DNA of 64,000 nucleotides from the IMG/VR virus record IMGVR_UViG_3300049460_000312, positions 62,001 to 126,000 of that record; one strand, 5' to 3'. Positions 23,400-32,678 of this stretch are shown here, piece after piece; the stretch's first letter is position 1; each line of letters starts with the position of its first letter. Position numbers and translations under genes: made by a program. The stretch is from a virus. The notes under the pieces are model-generated. The model saw nothing but the letters and a program-made list of their open reading frames with translations. It had not been told where the DNA came from and did not search any database.

Positions 23400-25700
23400 T
23401 CACGCGACAAACGTGATTGCCGACGGCTTCGGCTCCAGTTCCTGGTACGGCGCATACGTAAACTTCCATCCGTTACAGAGAGCCAAGTGCTTCACCAGCT
23501 CCAACGGTTTCGCGTTCCCCAGCGGAATCTTGCTGCGATCCACGAGCATATCGATGTTGGTTGGCTTGTCGGCCCGCAGGATGTTGTACACGCCCATGCG
23601 GTGTGCGGCGATATTATTGTTGCGATCAATCAACTCCGCCATCGGACGCCACCCCATATACGAGGTGCCAATGGCAGTTTCCGTTTCACCCCAGGCCCGG
23701 ATCGCTTGCTGGCGCCACGGCGACGCATGCTTATCCTGGTTGTTGATGTGCGACAGAATGCCGAAGTTTTGCAGCTTGCCCGAGGACACCGAAGTCCAGT
23801 CATCACCGGTCTTCTCCAGCAGGATGAAGTACACCTCGCCGACGATGATCTTTTCCTGGGTGGTGACGAACTTGCCCGTATGGTCACGATACGTAATGTG
23901 ACCAATCTGTGGCATGAAGTGCTTCTGGATTTCGTCGACGACGTCAGGCAGCTCCGGATCGTTGTTGCTCGGATGGTAGATGTAGATGCCATCCTCCAGG
24001 AACGAGGTCATGTGTTCATGAATCAACCCCGCTGCGGCTTCGCGCTCATAGAACTCAGCCTGCTCCGGACTCACGGTGCGCATGAAGTGCATGAAGCGAT
24101 CCCAGGCGGCCACGGCTGCCGGTTCCTGCTTCTTGTAAGCAATCTCCACCCGTGTTTTCTCCGCGAGACTGAGCTTCTGACCGTGCACGCCGGGATACTG
24201 CACTCCAAACAAGTTACAGAACTCCTTGTTCAGATCCCGGCCTGCTGCGTTAAAGCCCTGCTCGTAGAGACGACCCAGATTCTGCCGTGACACGGTAGCA
24301 CCGCCGTCCATCGCGATATGCGCGCGATTGCCGAACTCGTCCACCGGCATGTCTTCCTTCGGCACAATCTTCACCACCACGCCCTTACCACCCCAGCAGT
24401 CGGTGATCTTGTAGCCTTCCGTCGGTGTCGCTTCATACTCGACCACGAACTCGATGGTAAAGTCATCCATCGGGGAGGCCCGGTAGATCATCTGCACACG
24501 CTGTTCTTCGTTGATGGCTTCCTGTTGCGTCACCGCATACGCATGCTTGAGCAGGTTCTTGAAGTTGTGCGAGACCTTGTAACGGCCTTTAGGCTTATTC
24601 GCCTTCATCACGTTCGACTGACGCAGCACTTCGCGATAAAACACGCGTGCGGCCTGGTCGTACTTCAATGCCTGATCGTTACAGATGCTCGGCGCAAACG
24701 GTGCCCGGGATGCATCATGGCTCACGCGAATGTCGATCACCCGACCGCGGCTCATCACCTGACCGGTTTCCCGATCGGTTTTGGCCGACGGCACATACGT
24801 GAGCTTGTCGAACACGTAGTTCACTTCGCGAGAAGCTGTAGTCGACATTTCCACCGCCGAGTAGACATCGCTGTAACTGCGCAACGCCATCAGCAGGCCA
24901 TCGGGTCGGACATAATCGCCAATGTCCGGGAACGGCTTATAAATCGTTTCGTCCCCGTACAGGTTCAGCGGGAAGTGCGTCGAGCCATATGCCACCGTGC
25001 GCTTTTCATACTTGTGAATCTTCAGCCACGGTACTGCCTCGTCCGAGAGCAAGACACCGTCCTCAGCCACTTCCGGGAAGCTGCCAAAGACGACATTCAA
25101 GTTAATACCGTAACAGTAATTGCCATCCGGGCGTTTGGACGGCGAATCCTGCAAGATGGTATCGGCGGGCAGCATCGAGCCGCGTGAACCCGGCGTGGGC
25201 TGACGCAGCTGGCGAGCCTTTTCGGTATTCTTCAGCGGGAAGCCGAAATACTGGTGGTTGGAGAAATACTCCCGCATCGAAATACAGTCGACTTCACTTT
25301 CCCTGCCCGGCCCTTCATCCGGGTATTCGACAATCAGCATCGTTTCAGGGTTGTGGCGAATTGCATCCGTGCCCACGACTCTGGTGTTATAAAACGGGAT
25401 CATGGCCAAGATCTCGCAGTCACGTTCGACTTTCGTCGAGAACGTGGCTTTACCGTACTGGATCTCGGCCCCGGTTTGAATCCGTCGCGGTGTGGACTTC
25501 TCGAATACCAGGCACTGGGAAGTGTGGCTGGCGCCGAACATCTGCTTACGTGAAGCGGAGACTGTGCCGTCAAACGGCGACAAGCTCATCACGTTAGCCA
25601 ACTCGGGATAGAGTTGATTCGGCTCGTAGTGATAGTTCCAGACCGACGAAAGCGCTTGGGTCAGTGTGGTGTTACTGACACTTGTGTTGTCCTCTGCCAT
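23400..25700 (-). CDS. RNA polymerase beta-like subunit, C-terminal type (probably non-virion polymerase)
   Basis: This protein has 766 residues. Residues 192-260 match the bacterial beta segment around the NFEDAI region (AEDGVLLSDEA at about 212-222, FPLNLYGDE at 243-251). Residues 435-480 (GGKGVVVKIV, EDMPVDEFGNR, SRQNLGRLYE) match the conserved C-terminal beta region near the GDKVA/EDMP and MNxGQ motifs. In phiKZ-like phages beta is split in two; this is the part with the catalytic and clamp-facing regions. An early-type promoter lies 150 bases upstream. It probably forms the polymerase that transcribes later phage genes inside the nucleus. Confidence 0.85.
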   Translation of the reverse strand: MAEDNTSVSNTTLTQALSSVWNYHYEPNQLYPELANVMSLSPFDGTVSASRKQMFGASHTSQCLVFEKSTPRRIQTGAEIQYGKATFSTKVERDCEILAMIPFYNTRVVGTDAIRHNPETMLIVEYPDEGPGRESEVDCISMREYFSNHQYFGFPLKNTEKARQLRQPTPGSRGSMLPADTILQDSPSKRPDGNYCYGINLNVVFGSFPEVAEDGVLLSDEAVPWLKIHKYEKRTVAYGSTHFPLNLYGDETIYKPFPDIGDYVRPDGLLMALRSYSDVYSAVEMSTTASREVNYVFDKLTYVPSAKTDRETGQVMSRGRVIDIRVSHDASRAPFAPSICNDQALKYDQAARVFYREVLRQSNVMKANKPKGRYKVSHNFKNLLKHAYAVTQQEAINEEQRVQMIYRASPMDDFTIEFVVEYEATPTEGYKITDCWGGKGVVVKIVPKEDMPVDEFGNRAHIAMDGGATVSRQNLGRLYEQGFNAAGRDLNKEFCNLFGVQYPGVHGQKLSLAEKTRVEIAYKKQEPAAVAAWDRFMHFMRTVSPEQAEFYEREAAAGLIHEHMTSFLEDGIYIYHPSNNDPELPDVVDEIQKHFMPQIGHITYRDHTGKFVTTQEKIIVGEVYFILLEKTGDDWTSVSSGKLQNFGILSHINNQDKHASPWRQQAIRAWGETETAIGTSYMGWRPMAELIDRNNNIAAHRMGVYNILRADKPTNIDMLVDRSKIPLGNAKPLELVKHLALCNGWKFTYAPYQELEPKPSAITFVA

Positions 25701-25849
25701 ACAGCTTTCCTTTTATAGTCAGTCGCAGTAACGATGATATGTACGCTTGAACTCCAGAAATCCTCGTAAATTACGACGAATCGCACCTGGCTATTCAAAG
25801 CACACCATACCAGAGCGCAGTAAATTTCCTACTCGTCTGGTGCGTTCAC

Positions 25850-25862
25850 TTGGTAATATGTG
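25850..25862 (-). promoter_or_regulatory. Early-type promoter of the RNA polymerase beta operon
   Basis: Minus strand CACATATTACCAA, an exact copy of the repeated motif. The start codon is 150 bases downstream. Confidence 0.75.
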
Positions 25863-25889
25863 ATTAGAATCATTTCCACTAGGACACTC

Positions 25890-26234
25890 ATGCAAGCCTC
25901 CATTGAAAAGTTGCTCCAAGCCCCGTCGGCAACCACCTTCGATGATCCGGCCTTTCGGGCCATTCTCGAAGATCACCTGACTTGGCTGATCAACCACAAT
26001 ACCACCACGTCGCGCCCAGTTACGGCGCATCAGATCGAGGTGTACGACTTTGACTGGATTGGTCTCTTGCAAGACCTGAAGATCCATCCTGACCTGCACT
26101 GGCTCACGATCCGCATGAATGGCGGTACATCACTGACCGATGTGCCGATCAATCTGCGCTCGCTACGCGTGGCGGACTACAGCATCGTCAAGAATCTGGT
26201 GATGTTGAATGCCAGTAGCAAGAAGATCAAATAA
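25890..26234 (+). CDS. Small protein of unknown function
   Basis: This protein has 114 residues if started at ATG 25890 with AGGACACTC before it; an upstream GTG at 25860 is less likely. It starts MQASIEKLLQAPS and is compact, with alternating helical and strand segments. It is the only plus-strand gene in this part of the window, and it is convergent with 26325-28112. No motif was recognised. Confidence 0.75.
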   Translation: MQASIEKLLQAPSATTFDDPAFRAILEDHLTWLINHNTTTSRPVTAHQIEVYDFDWIGLLQDLKIHPDLHWLTIRMNGGTSLTDVPINLRSLRVADYSIVKNLVMLNASSKKIK

Positions 26235-26258
26235 CAAAAAAGAAAAACGACATAAGTA

Positions 26259-26306
26259 CCCCATCCCCGCCAGTGCATCCCGAAGGACGCACCGGTGAGG
26301 ATGGGG
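26259..26306. terminator. Bidirectional terminator between convergent genes
   Basis: Outer stem CCCCATCC and GGATGGGG with inner arms around a CGAA loop. It is flanked by CGACATA and TATGCCG. Confidence 0.85.
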
Positions 26307-26324
26307 CGCTATGCCGCCTTTACA

Positions 26325-28112
26325 TCAACGTCCGTTGAAGAAACCACGCGAGGCAAACTGATTCTGCTGTGCGGTTTCCACGGCGCTGCGCAGATAACGC
26401 GGCACGGTGGTTTGACGTTGCATCTGCTGCTGTTGCATTTGCGCCGCGCCGGCGACATGCATTTGCGACAGATAGTTCTGGAACATCACCGGGTTGCCGC
26501 GATACATCTGGATTTCAGCCTCGCTCAAACCCGGGATCTGTGCCGGATCGGTGATCGCCTGCACGGGCATGCCCATGCGCGGCGCCATCGGATTGAACGG
26601 CTGACCCATCGGCACCATGCCCGGTGCAGCTTGTGCCTGGTTGAGCGGGATGTAGACCTTACCATCGATCAGCATCGCGTTCGGCGGCATGGTGCTGACG
26701 CCTTGTGCTTCGACCGGGATATACAGCTGGCCGTTGAACAGACGTGCGCTTTCCGGCACTTTCATCGCTACCGGTTGCTGTTGCACCATCTGCTGCTGCA
26801 TCGGCACCATGCCGGCCTGCATCCCCGGCAACACGTTACCCGGCATGCCCATTTGCTGCTGGGGCGGTTGCTGAGCAGCCAGCAACGAACCCACCGGCGG
26901 CGTCACGGGTACGTGCGCGGTGAGCGGCGGTTGGTGATACGACAAACCCGCCACTTGTTTGGCCTGCTGGTCAGTGATGTGGTGAGTGGTGTGCTCGACG
27001 GTCGGGGCAGACACGCCCAGTTTGAATCGCGGCTTCACGGCATGGCCCTCGTGTTGAGCAGGTTGTTGTTGTTGGACAGCCGATACGCTGACTGCTTGTG
27101 CCGTGCTGACCGGCGTTTGCACCATCGACGCCGAGATCATCGGGGCGACATCAGCGCCCACGACCGTACGCGCCATCGGCGAATCGCTGATCTTCACCGG
27201 TGCATGCGCTTGGGCGATCCGCTCGGTCGGCGCATTACCTTCGAGCAGCGGAATCTTGCGGATTTCCGGCAACAGTGGCGTCAGATCGACGAAATCATCC
27301 CGCCAGTCGTTGACTATCAGCAAGGCATTCGCTGTATTGATCACCGGTTCCAGAATCGACACCGCCTGGTTCTGCACTTCCGTATAACGGCCGTACAAAG
27401 CCATCAGCGCTTCCAGCGACGGAGCAATCTTCGAGTCCGAACCGACTTCGTAGAAACCCGGCTCACGAATTCCGGTGAACAGGAACTCGTACATGTTGCG
27501 CAGCATCTTGACGTCAGCGATGCGCAGCTTGTGACCGGCGATTTCCGTCGGCTTGTTGTCTTTCGGCAACAGTTCGTACAGCGGGAAGTGACACACAGCC
27601 ACGCGCGAGCGTTTCTGACCCTGCCACACGCGTCCCTTGATAACCGAGAAGCGGATGAATTCCGCATTCTTCTTCGACACGCGCTTGGTGCCCACCAGAT
27701 CCGTGAGCAGCTTGACAAACTTCGCATCCGAATCCGAGAACGGGCCGAGATACGCAGCCTGTTCCGGTGTCAGGTCCTTGTGCATGTCCTTCTTGATGCC
27801 GAGTTGCGCGATGTCCACGAGCAACATGCCGAGCATGAAGTCGGCGTACGCGTTCATGCGCTCACGGAACTTCTCCAGCACACGCGACTCGCCACCCGCG
27901 ACGTTTTGCAGCAGCGGATGGAAACCGATACGGCTCGACCAGTCGGGTTGCTTCAGTTGCGTGTCAGTCGGCAACACCACCCGCTTGGAATCGACCAGCA
28001 GCGGCTTGGGGGTATCGCCACCGGGCAGGATCGTCGAGACGAATCCTTCGCTATCGGAGACCATGCCGACGCTTGCCTGAATACTCTTATACAGTTCGAT
28101 GAGGGTTTTCAT
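26325..28112 (-). CDS. Large protein with globular N-terminus and Gln/Met/Pro-rich C-terminus
   Basis: This protein has 595 residues. Residues 1-290 form a globular domain with no recognised motif (MKTLIELYKSIQ start, DIAQLGIKKDMHKDL). Residues 300-595 are low-complexity, rich in Gln, Met, Pro and Val, with GQPFNPMAPRMG and QQQQMQRQT. It is the last gene in the cluster that precedes RNA polymerase beta. It may be a nucleus, transcription or virion component. Its position between candidate gp55 and gp71-73 counterparts makes it one possible match to phiKZ gp68, which remains unproven. Confidence 0.85.
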   Translation of the reverse strand: MKTLIELYKSIQASVGMVSDSEGFVSTILPGGDTPKPLLVDSKRVVLPTDTQLKQPDWSSRIGFHPLLQNVAGGESRVLEKFRERMNAYADFMLGMLLVDIAQLGIKKDMHKDLTPEQAAYLGPFSDSDAKFVKLLTDLVGTKRVSKKNAEFIRFSVIKGRVWQGQKRSRVAVCHFPLYELLPKDNKPTEIAGHKLRIADVKMLRNMYEFLFTGIREPGFYEVGSDSKIAPSLEALMALYGRYTEVQNQAVSILEPVINTANALLIVNDWRDDFVDLTPLLPEIRKIPLLEGNAPTERIAQAHAPVKISDSPMARTVVGADVAPMISASMVQTPVSTAQAVSVSAVQQQQPAQHEGHAVKPRFKLGVSAPTVEHTTHHITDQQAKQVAGLSYHQPPLTAHVPVTPPVGSLLAAQQPPQQQMGMPGNVLPGMQAGMVPMQQQMVQQQPVAMKVPESARLFNGQLYIPVEAQGVSTMPPNAMLIDGKVYIPLNQAQAAPGMVPMGQPFNPMAPRMGMPVQAITDPAQIPGLSEAEIQMYRGNPVMFQNYLSQMHVAGAAQMQQQQMQRQTTVPRYLRSAVETAQQNQFASRGFFNGR

Positions 28113-28146
28113 CTTTTTTGTCCTTTCGTTTTCTGAGGGAAGAAAA

Positions 28147-28170
28147 GGGAAACGGGTTGCCCCGTTTCCC
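28147..28170 (-). terminator. Terminator
   Basis: A perfect 10-bp stem GGGAAACGGG and CCCGTTTCCC with a TTGC loop, followed on the minus strand by TTTTCT. Confidence 0.85.
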
Positions 28171-28180
28171 CATTCAGGCT

Positions 28181-29872
28181 TTAGTAATCGCCTGCCAGAC
28201 CACCAGCGCGACCATTCCCGTCACCTTGGACGGCAATGAGGTTCGACAGTGAGTCATGGCTTCCCGGGCTGAGGATAGACTTGCATGCGTCGACTACCTG
28301 ATCGATAGCCTGGGCCATTCCCGAGAGTCGGCTCAAATCGTTCGTCACGATCGGAGCGAGTGAGGAAGATGCGAAAGCCGGAATGACGTAATCGCGACGC
28401 TCGTTCTCCCAAGCGAGCTGGATATACACGTCATTGAACGCGTCAGCGAACACATCCACCTCGAACGGACGTTGGTCATGTTCACTCACGATGTTCAGGC
28501 ACTCCAGAATCAGGCGGCTCTTCAACACTTCCAGTCGCTGGAAGAGCGCACCATCATTGTCCATGCCATCCACGGCTTGGAGCGTCAGCTCGGTCTGACC
28601 GCTCATGTTGTTGGCGTTGTACGCCAGCGTCGCCACTCCCGACGTCGACATCAGGGCGAGGGTGGACTGCGCAATCGCCGTCGCATGCAACGCGATGGTT
28701 TCTGCCGCACCCAGCGAGCTCACGTCACGACCGTCCGGAATCACGATCGCACCGGTTTCGTACGCACGACCAAACACATCCGCACGATCATCGATGGTCG
28801 GATCGAGCATCAGCAGATCGCTGTAGGTGAACTGCGCCGTGGTGCCCACGCCATTCGCCAGTTTGCGATTCATCACGTGGATGAAACCGCTATTGGAAAA
28901 CGGCGTATCCTGAATGCGCTGGCTCGCCAAGGACCCGGCTGCCGAACCGTCCATGTTCATCGGATCGTATTCGTTCAGCGAGTTCTCGAACAGCCCCTTC
29001 ACCATACGGCTGGTAAAGGTCGGCACCATCAGGTTGGCGTCATTCGACATCATCGGCACATGCGTGAGCAGGCTATCCAGGTCCTGATACGTCATGGCCG
29101 TCGGGTCACCGACTGCTGCGGCTTGTTGCATGCCCGCGTACAACTGAACCTTGTCCACCGCTTTCAGGACATCCGACGGCCGCGTGAGGTACAGGCTTTC
29201 ACCCATACCGTTCAAGCCGCCGAAGCCCTGATTGCGCACCACCGAATTCGAACGCGTGACGAGCGGAATCGGATTCCCGTATCCGTCCATCCGACGCATG
29301 CGCGCTTCGGTGACGTGGTTGATCGTGAACACCATGCGCGGGCTGATCTTCACACTGGTCATGCCGATCTGCGTGGCTGCCGCTTCGTCCGTGTGGCCCG
29401 AGACGAACTCGGTACGGGCAAACCGGCCATTACGGAACACGTCGACCACCATCGTGAAACGGAAACGCTCCGCCCACCAGCCGTTATCGATGTCCACTGC
29501 GCCATCGGGCGTACCCGAAAAGCGGACGAAGTTACCGTTTTCCTGACTGAACACGTTGCTGATTGCTGCCGTGTCGAGCGCGGCCACGCCGTTACGACCA
29601 ATTTCGTCGGCGAGCAGGTTCAGACTGACGTCGCTGGCCACCACGTCGTACGAACGACGATGCTGGTCGGCTTGCGGACGGGTAAGACCCATATACAGCT
29701 TGCGGATCTCGATGTGCATCACACCAGCTGCTTCCACGGAAGCGTGGGCGGCAGGCGAACCGAAGTTATACGCTTGCTGGATCAAACTCGGCTGACCCTG
29801 GGCATCCAAGCTTCCGAAGCCCTGAGCTTGACCGATCTGGGAGTCGAGGCTACCGAAGTTGAAATTCTGCAT
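28181..29872 (-). CDS. Large protein of unknown function in the RNA polymerase cluster
   Basis: This protein has 563 residues, start ATG with GAAAGGAAAG. The N-terminus has repeated FGSLD and GSPAA segments, then a globular domain with several Asn/Asp/Gly-rich loops (GDGNGRAGG at the end). The C-terminus is GGLAGDY, similar to the GGRGNY and GGAGNY ends of 21312-23342 and 39151-41265. It may be a virion, nucleus or transcription-associated protein. It is not recognised as an enzyme. Confidence 0.85.
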   Translation of the reverse strand: MQNFNFGSLDSQIGQAQGFGSLDAQGQPSLIQQAYNFGSPAAHASVEAAGVMHIEIRKLYMGLTRPQADQHRRSYDVVASDVSLNLLADEIGRNGVAALDTAAISNVFSQENGNFVRFSGTPDGAVDIDNGWWAERFRFTMVVDVFRNGRFARTEFVSGHTDEAAATQIGMTSVKISPRMVFTINHVTEARMRRMDGYGNPIPLVTRSNSVVRNQGFGGLNGMGESLYLTRPSDVLKAVDKVQLYAGMQQAAAVGDPTAMTYQDLDSLLTHVPMMSNDANLMVPTFTSRMVKGLFENSLNEYDPMNMDGSAAGSLASQRIQDTPFSNSGFIHVMNRKLANGVGTTAQFTYSDLLMLDPTIDDRADVFGRAYETGAIVIPDGRDVSSLGAAETIALHATAIAQSTLALMSTSGVATLAYNANNMSGQTELTLQAVDGMDNDGALFQRLEVLKSRLILECLNIVSEHDQRPFEVDVFADAFNDVYIQLAWENERRDYVIPAFASSSLAPIVTNDLSRLSGMAQAIDQVVDACKSILSPGSHDSLSNLIAVQGDGNGRAGGLAGDY

Positions 29873-29897
29873 GATACTTTCCTTTCAGGTGGTTGAC

Positions 29898-29919
29898 CCG
29901 CGAGTTCGCTTGCTCGCGG
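29898..29919 (-). terminator. Terminator
   Basis: A 7-bp stem CCGCGAG and CTCGCGG in the 60-base gap between genes 28181-29872 and 29933-31699. Confidence 0.65.
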
Positions 29920-29932
29920 ATCTGTGGTGATA

Positions 29933-31699
29933 TCAGTGAGTGTACTGCCAGGGCACGAACGGTTGGTTGATCTTGGAACCACCGTCACGCGCCACCAATG
30001 CTGCATAAACCGCATCCGGATCAATTCGGACCATGGGACGCTCGGCCAGCCACTTGGCGTACTCCATGAACATCGTCACCGCTTTGGACGGAATGACGTA
30101 GGTGCGGTTGGGAATGTTACCTTGCACGCGCTTGAGCGTCGCTTCACTGAAGGTACAATTGATATCGTACTCTTGTAAAGAACGCGCCAGCTCGTACACG
30201 TCTTCAAAGACGAAGTTGCGGACTTTCTTCTGGTTACGGCTGCGTTGCTCCATCGGGAAGATGGAACGATACGTTTCTCGATCGGCCGCTCGCAACGGCG
30301 CAATCGATTCCCCGATAAACCGGGTGCCTTCCCCAGACGTGCTCATGCGCTCGTAAGCGCCGGTGACCAGACGGGCCAGGTCGATCTTGTTGTGGTGCAA
30401 CAGCACCGCTTGCGCCAGACCCAACAACGCCACAATCCGATCCTTACGCAGGTTACCGACGGTGCGGGCCTGACTGTACGGATGGAACAACCACGCGGCG
30501 ATGGTGATTTGCTCGTCGGCGATCGAGGCGTTATGCAGCGCCTTCGACGACTCCAGCGCATCCTTGACCAAGGCATGGTCAATCCCCGGTGCTACCCGTT
30601 CGAGCAAGGAGAAGGGATCGCGATTACCGACCACAAAGAGACTGTGAACGGCATTGCGCGCACCCAGCACCAGGTCGATCTGTCGCTCCAGATACTGATC
30701 GCCCAACGCTTCCTGACCCACGGTCAACGCAATCCGGTTCCGGAAGCCTTCCAGATAGGACTGGTTGTTTTCATCCGCGGAATACGAGGTTTCCGCAAAC
30801 TTGTTCTTGATCGCCGGCTGCGAGGACGCGATCGTGGTGACCCGATGCCGCACGTAGTTATACAGCGCCGAGACGACCGGTGTGAGGTTATTCACCCCCA
30901 TGACATCCACCACCGGCAAACGGTTGATCACGAGACTGGTCAATGCCCAGTACACGAAATCGTCCGAACCGATCCCCATCAGCACGGCTGCCGGGTTGTT
31001 GCGATCGGCACCGATCGTGTGGTCGACAAACTGTTCGAGTCGCGCCATCGCATCGGACTGCGCCGGCCACGATTGTTCGATCAGGCTATACGTGAGCATA
31101 TCTTTCAGCTCACGCGAGAGCACCGACTTAGTCAGTGCTGCAAAGTCGAACCAGAACGGACACGCCGCCCGCACGATAATCGCGAGTGGAATGAGGCCCT
31201 TGTAGTCCTCCAGCAAGTAAGTACGCTCACGCGTACCGGGCATGGTCTCCGGATTGAAGATGACGTTGATGTCCGCGGGGATGCGCGGTTTCAACGACGT
31301 CCACACCCAGTTGTAGAAATGCTGGGGATCGATCTGGTCAAACAGCGCCCTGGCCATCGGCCGAATGGCTTCGATCAGATCCTCGCAGTCGTCCTGCTGC
31401 ATGTTCGTCGAGCGCAGCACCTGATGGATGTTGCGATACTCGGCGAAGATCGCTGCCTGCTTGTCCATCGACAGCAGACCGAAATACAGGTTGACCTGAT
31501 CGAATGCATCCGCGTTCGTATCCGGGTCGGAATTCCACGTACGGGGCGGGAAATTCCATTGCAACTGATCGTTCCCGTGTTCGATGATCATGAATCGCTT
31601 GCTACGGGCTTTGCCATACGCATGCGAGAACATCGCGAGATCCGGATCGTCTGAGCCATCGAGCTGAAAGTCAGCTTGGCTCACCACTTTGATCTTCAT
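29933..31699 (-). CDS. Early protein of unknown function (candidate RNA polymerase accessory subunit)
   Basis: This protein has 588 residues, ATG with AAGGAAGG and an early-type promoter 49 bases upstream. It is helix-rich and globular with no recognised motif (FPPRTWNSDP, LLEDYKGLIPLAIIVRAACPF, DALVKDAL-like helices, IPNRTYVIPSKA). Its position after the candidate gp55 and before the beta gene makes it a possible counterpart of the non-canonical fifth subunit of the phiKZ polymerase (gp68), but this is only synteny; other proteins nearby fit as well. Confidence 0.85.
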   Translation of the reverse strand: MKIKVVSQADFQLDGSDDPDLAMFSHAYGKARSKRFMIIEHGNDQLQWNFPPRTWNSDPDTNADAFDQVNLYFGLLSMDKQAAIFAEYRNIHQVLRSTNMQQDDCEDLIEAIRPMARALFDQIDPQHFYNWVWTSLKPRIPADINVIFNPETMPGTRERTYLLEDYKGLIPLAIIVRAACPFWFDFAALTKSVLSRELKDMLTYSLIEQSWPAQSDAMARLEQFVDHTIGADRNNPAAVLMGIGSDDFVYWALTSLVINRLPVVDVMGVNNLTPVVSALYNYVRHRVTTIASSQPAIKNKFAETSYSADENNQSYLEGFRNRIALTVGQEALGDQYLERQIDLVLGARNAVHSLFVVGNRDPFSLLERVAPGIDHALVKDALESSKALHNASIADEQITIAAWLFHPYSQARTVGNLRKDRIVALLGLAQAVLLHHNKIDLARLVTGAYERMSTSGEGTRFIGESIAPLRAADRETYRSIFPMEQRSRNQKKVRNFVFEDVYELARSLQEYDINCTFSEATLKRVQGNIPNRTYVIPSKAVTMFMEYAKWLAERPMVRIDPDAVYAALVARDGGSKINQPFVPWQYTH

Positions 31700-31747
31700 G
31701 GCCTTCCTTTATGGGTGAATAGTGACCTTGTCGCACCAAGGTTCACA

Positions 31748-31760
31748 TTGGTAATATGTG
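31748..31760 (-). promoter_or_regulatory. Early-type promoter of gene 29933-31699
   Basis: Minus strand CACATATTACCAA, exact copy; the start codon is 49 bases downstream. Confidence 0.8.
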
Positions 31761-31822
31761 CTCAGAAAACCATCGATTCGAACCGGGTTTCTTTAGCCTG
31801 TTTGGCGCACGAAGGCTTTTAA

Positions 31823-31849
31823 GCCTGCGGCCCGTTTTGGGCCGCAGGC
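31823..31849. terminator. Terminator
   Basis: A perfect 11-bp stem GCCTGCGGCCC and GGGCCGCAGGC with a 5-base loop, followed on the plus strand by TCGTTTATGCG. It lies after SSB on the minus strand. Confidence 0.85.
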
Positions 31850-31876
31850 TCGTTTATGCGCTGAAGTACCGCTGGC

Positions 31877-32614
31877 TTACCAGGGGATATCGTCGCTGGC
31901 CATGTCGGCGCCCGCGCCAGCATTGCTGTAGCTGCGACCGCCACCACCATTGCCACCACCACCACCGCCGCCGTAGCTACCGCCACCTTGACCGCCGCGA
32001 TTGCCGCCACCGCCACCACCGAAGTTACCACCTTGCTTCGGTTCCGGATGCTTGTACTGTTCCTTCAGGAGCAGTGGCATCAGTTGACGCAGCGAAGCCA
32101 CCTGACCGAGGGCCAGGAACTTCGATTCGAGCGCCTTCGGCATTTCATTGCCGTCGCCGTCCTTGAAACGCGTCTTGGTGTCCGGCATGAAGCTGAACTT
32201 GATGTTCGGGCGCTTTTCCAGCACGATCGAGATGAACACCACGCCGTTTTCTTCACGGCCGACCACGAGGCGGTAAATCAGAACCGGACCGTCGGTCATC
32301 TTGCCCGGGCCGATGAACTTCTTGTCGTGATGCTCGTACGCCCAGCGGAACGGCTGGTCGGCCATCGCTGCGTGTTCGATCATCGACAGGAACATGTTGA
32401 ACTTGTCGAGCGGCACGTTTGCCTGAATTCGACCATAGTCGTTGTTCGCGTCGGCGGCGATATTCGTGCGCACCGTGATGATGGGATCGTTCTTCTTGAT
32501 GTCGAACGACATGTTGGCAAACTTGCCTTCACCATTGGGCGCGTACAACGAGAGGGCGCGATGGTTGAGGACAGTCTTCGGGCGCTGGTTGGGTTGGTTG
32601 TTGAATTCAGACAT
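31877..32614 (-). CDS. SSB-like single-stranded DNA-binding protein
   Basis: This protein has 245 residues with a folded N-terminal domain (about 1-190), a long Gly/Asn/Ser linker (about 197-230) and an acidic tail ending DMASDDIPW. The layout, an OB-fold-sized domain, a glycine linker and a terminal DDIPF-like tip, is that of bacterial SSB, which binds single-stranded DNA and recruits partners through the tip. The N-terminal fold was not directly recognised, so the call rests on layout and the DDIPW end. It is probably a replication protein and lies next to the SbcD-like gene. Confidence 0.75.
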   Translation of the reverse strand: MSEFNNQPNQRPKTVLNHRALSLYAPNGEGKFANMSFDIKKNDPIITVRTNIAADANNDYGRIQANVPLDKFNMFLSMIEHAAMADQPFRWAYEHHDKKFIGPGKMTDGPVLIYRLVVGREENGVVFISIVLEKRPNIKFSFMPDTKTRFKDGDGNEMPKALESKFLALGQVASLRQLMPLLLKEQYKHPEPKQGGNFGGGGGGNRGGQGGGSYGGGGGGGNGGGGRSYSNAGAGADMASDDIPW

Positions 32615-32678
32615 GGTATCGAGGTTGTAAAGTTATCCTATTCATGCAATGAAAGGACAGGGTAAAAAACGGCCGTGG

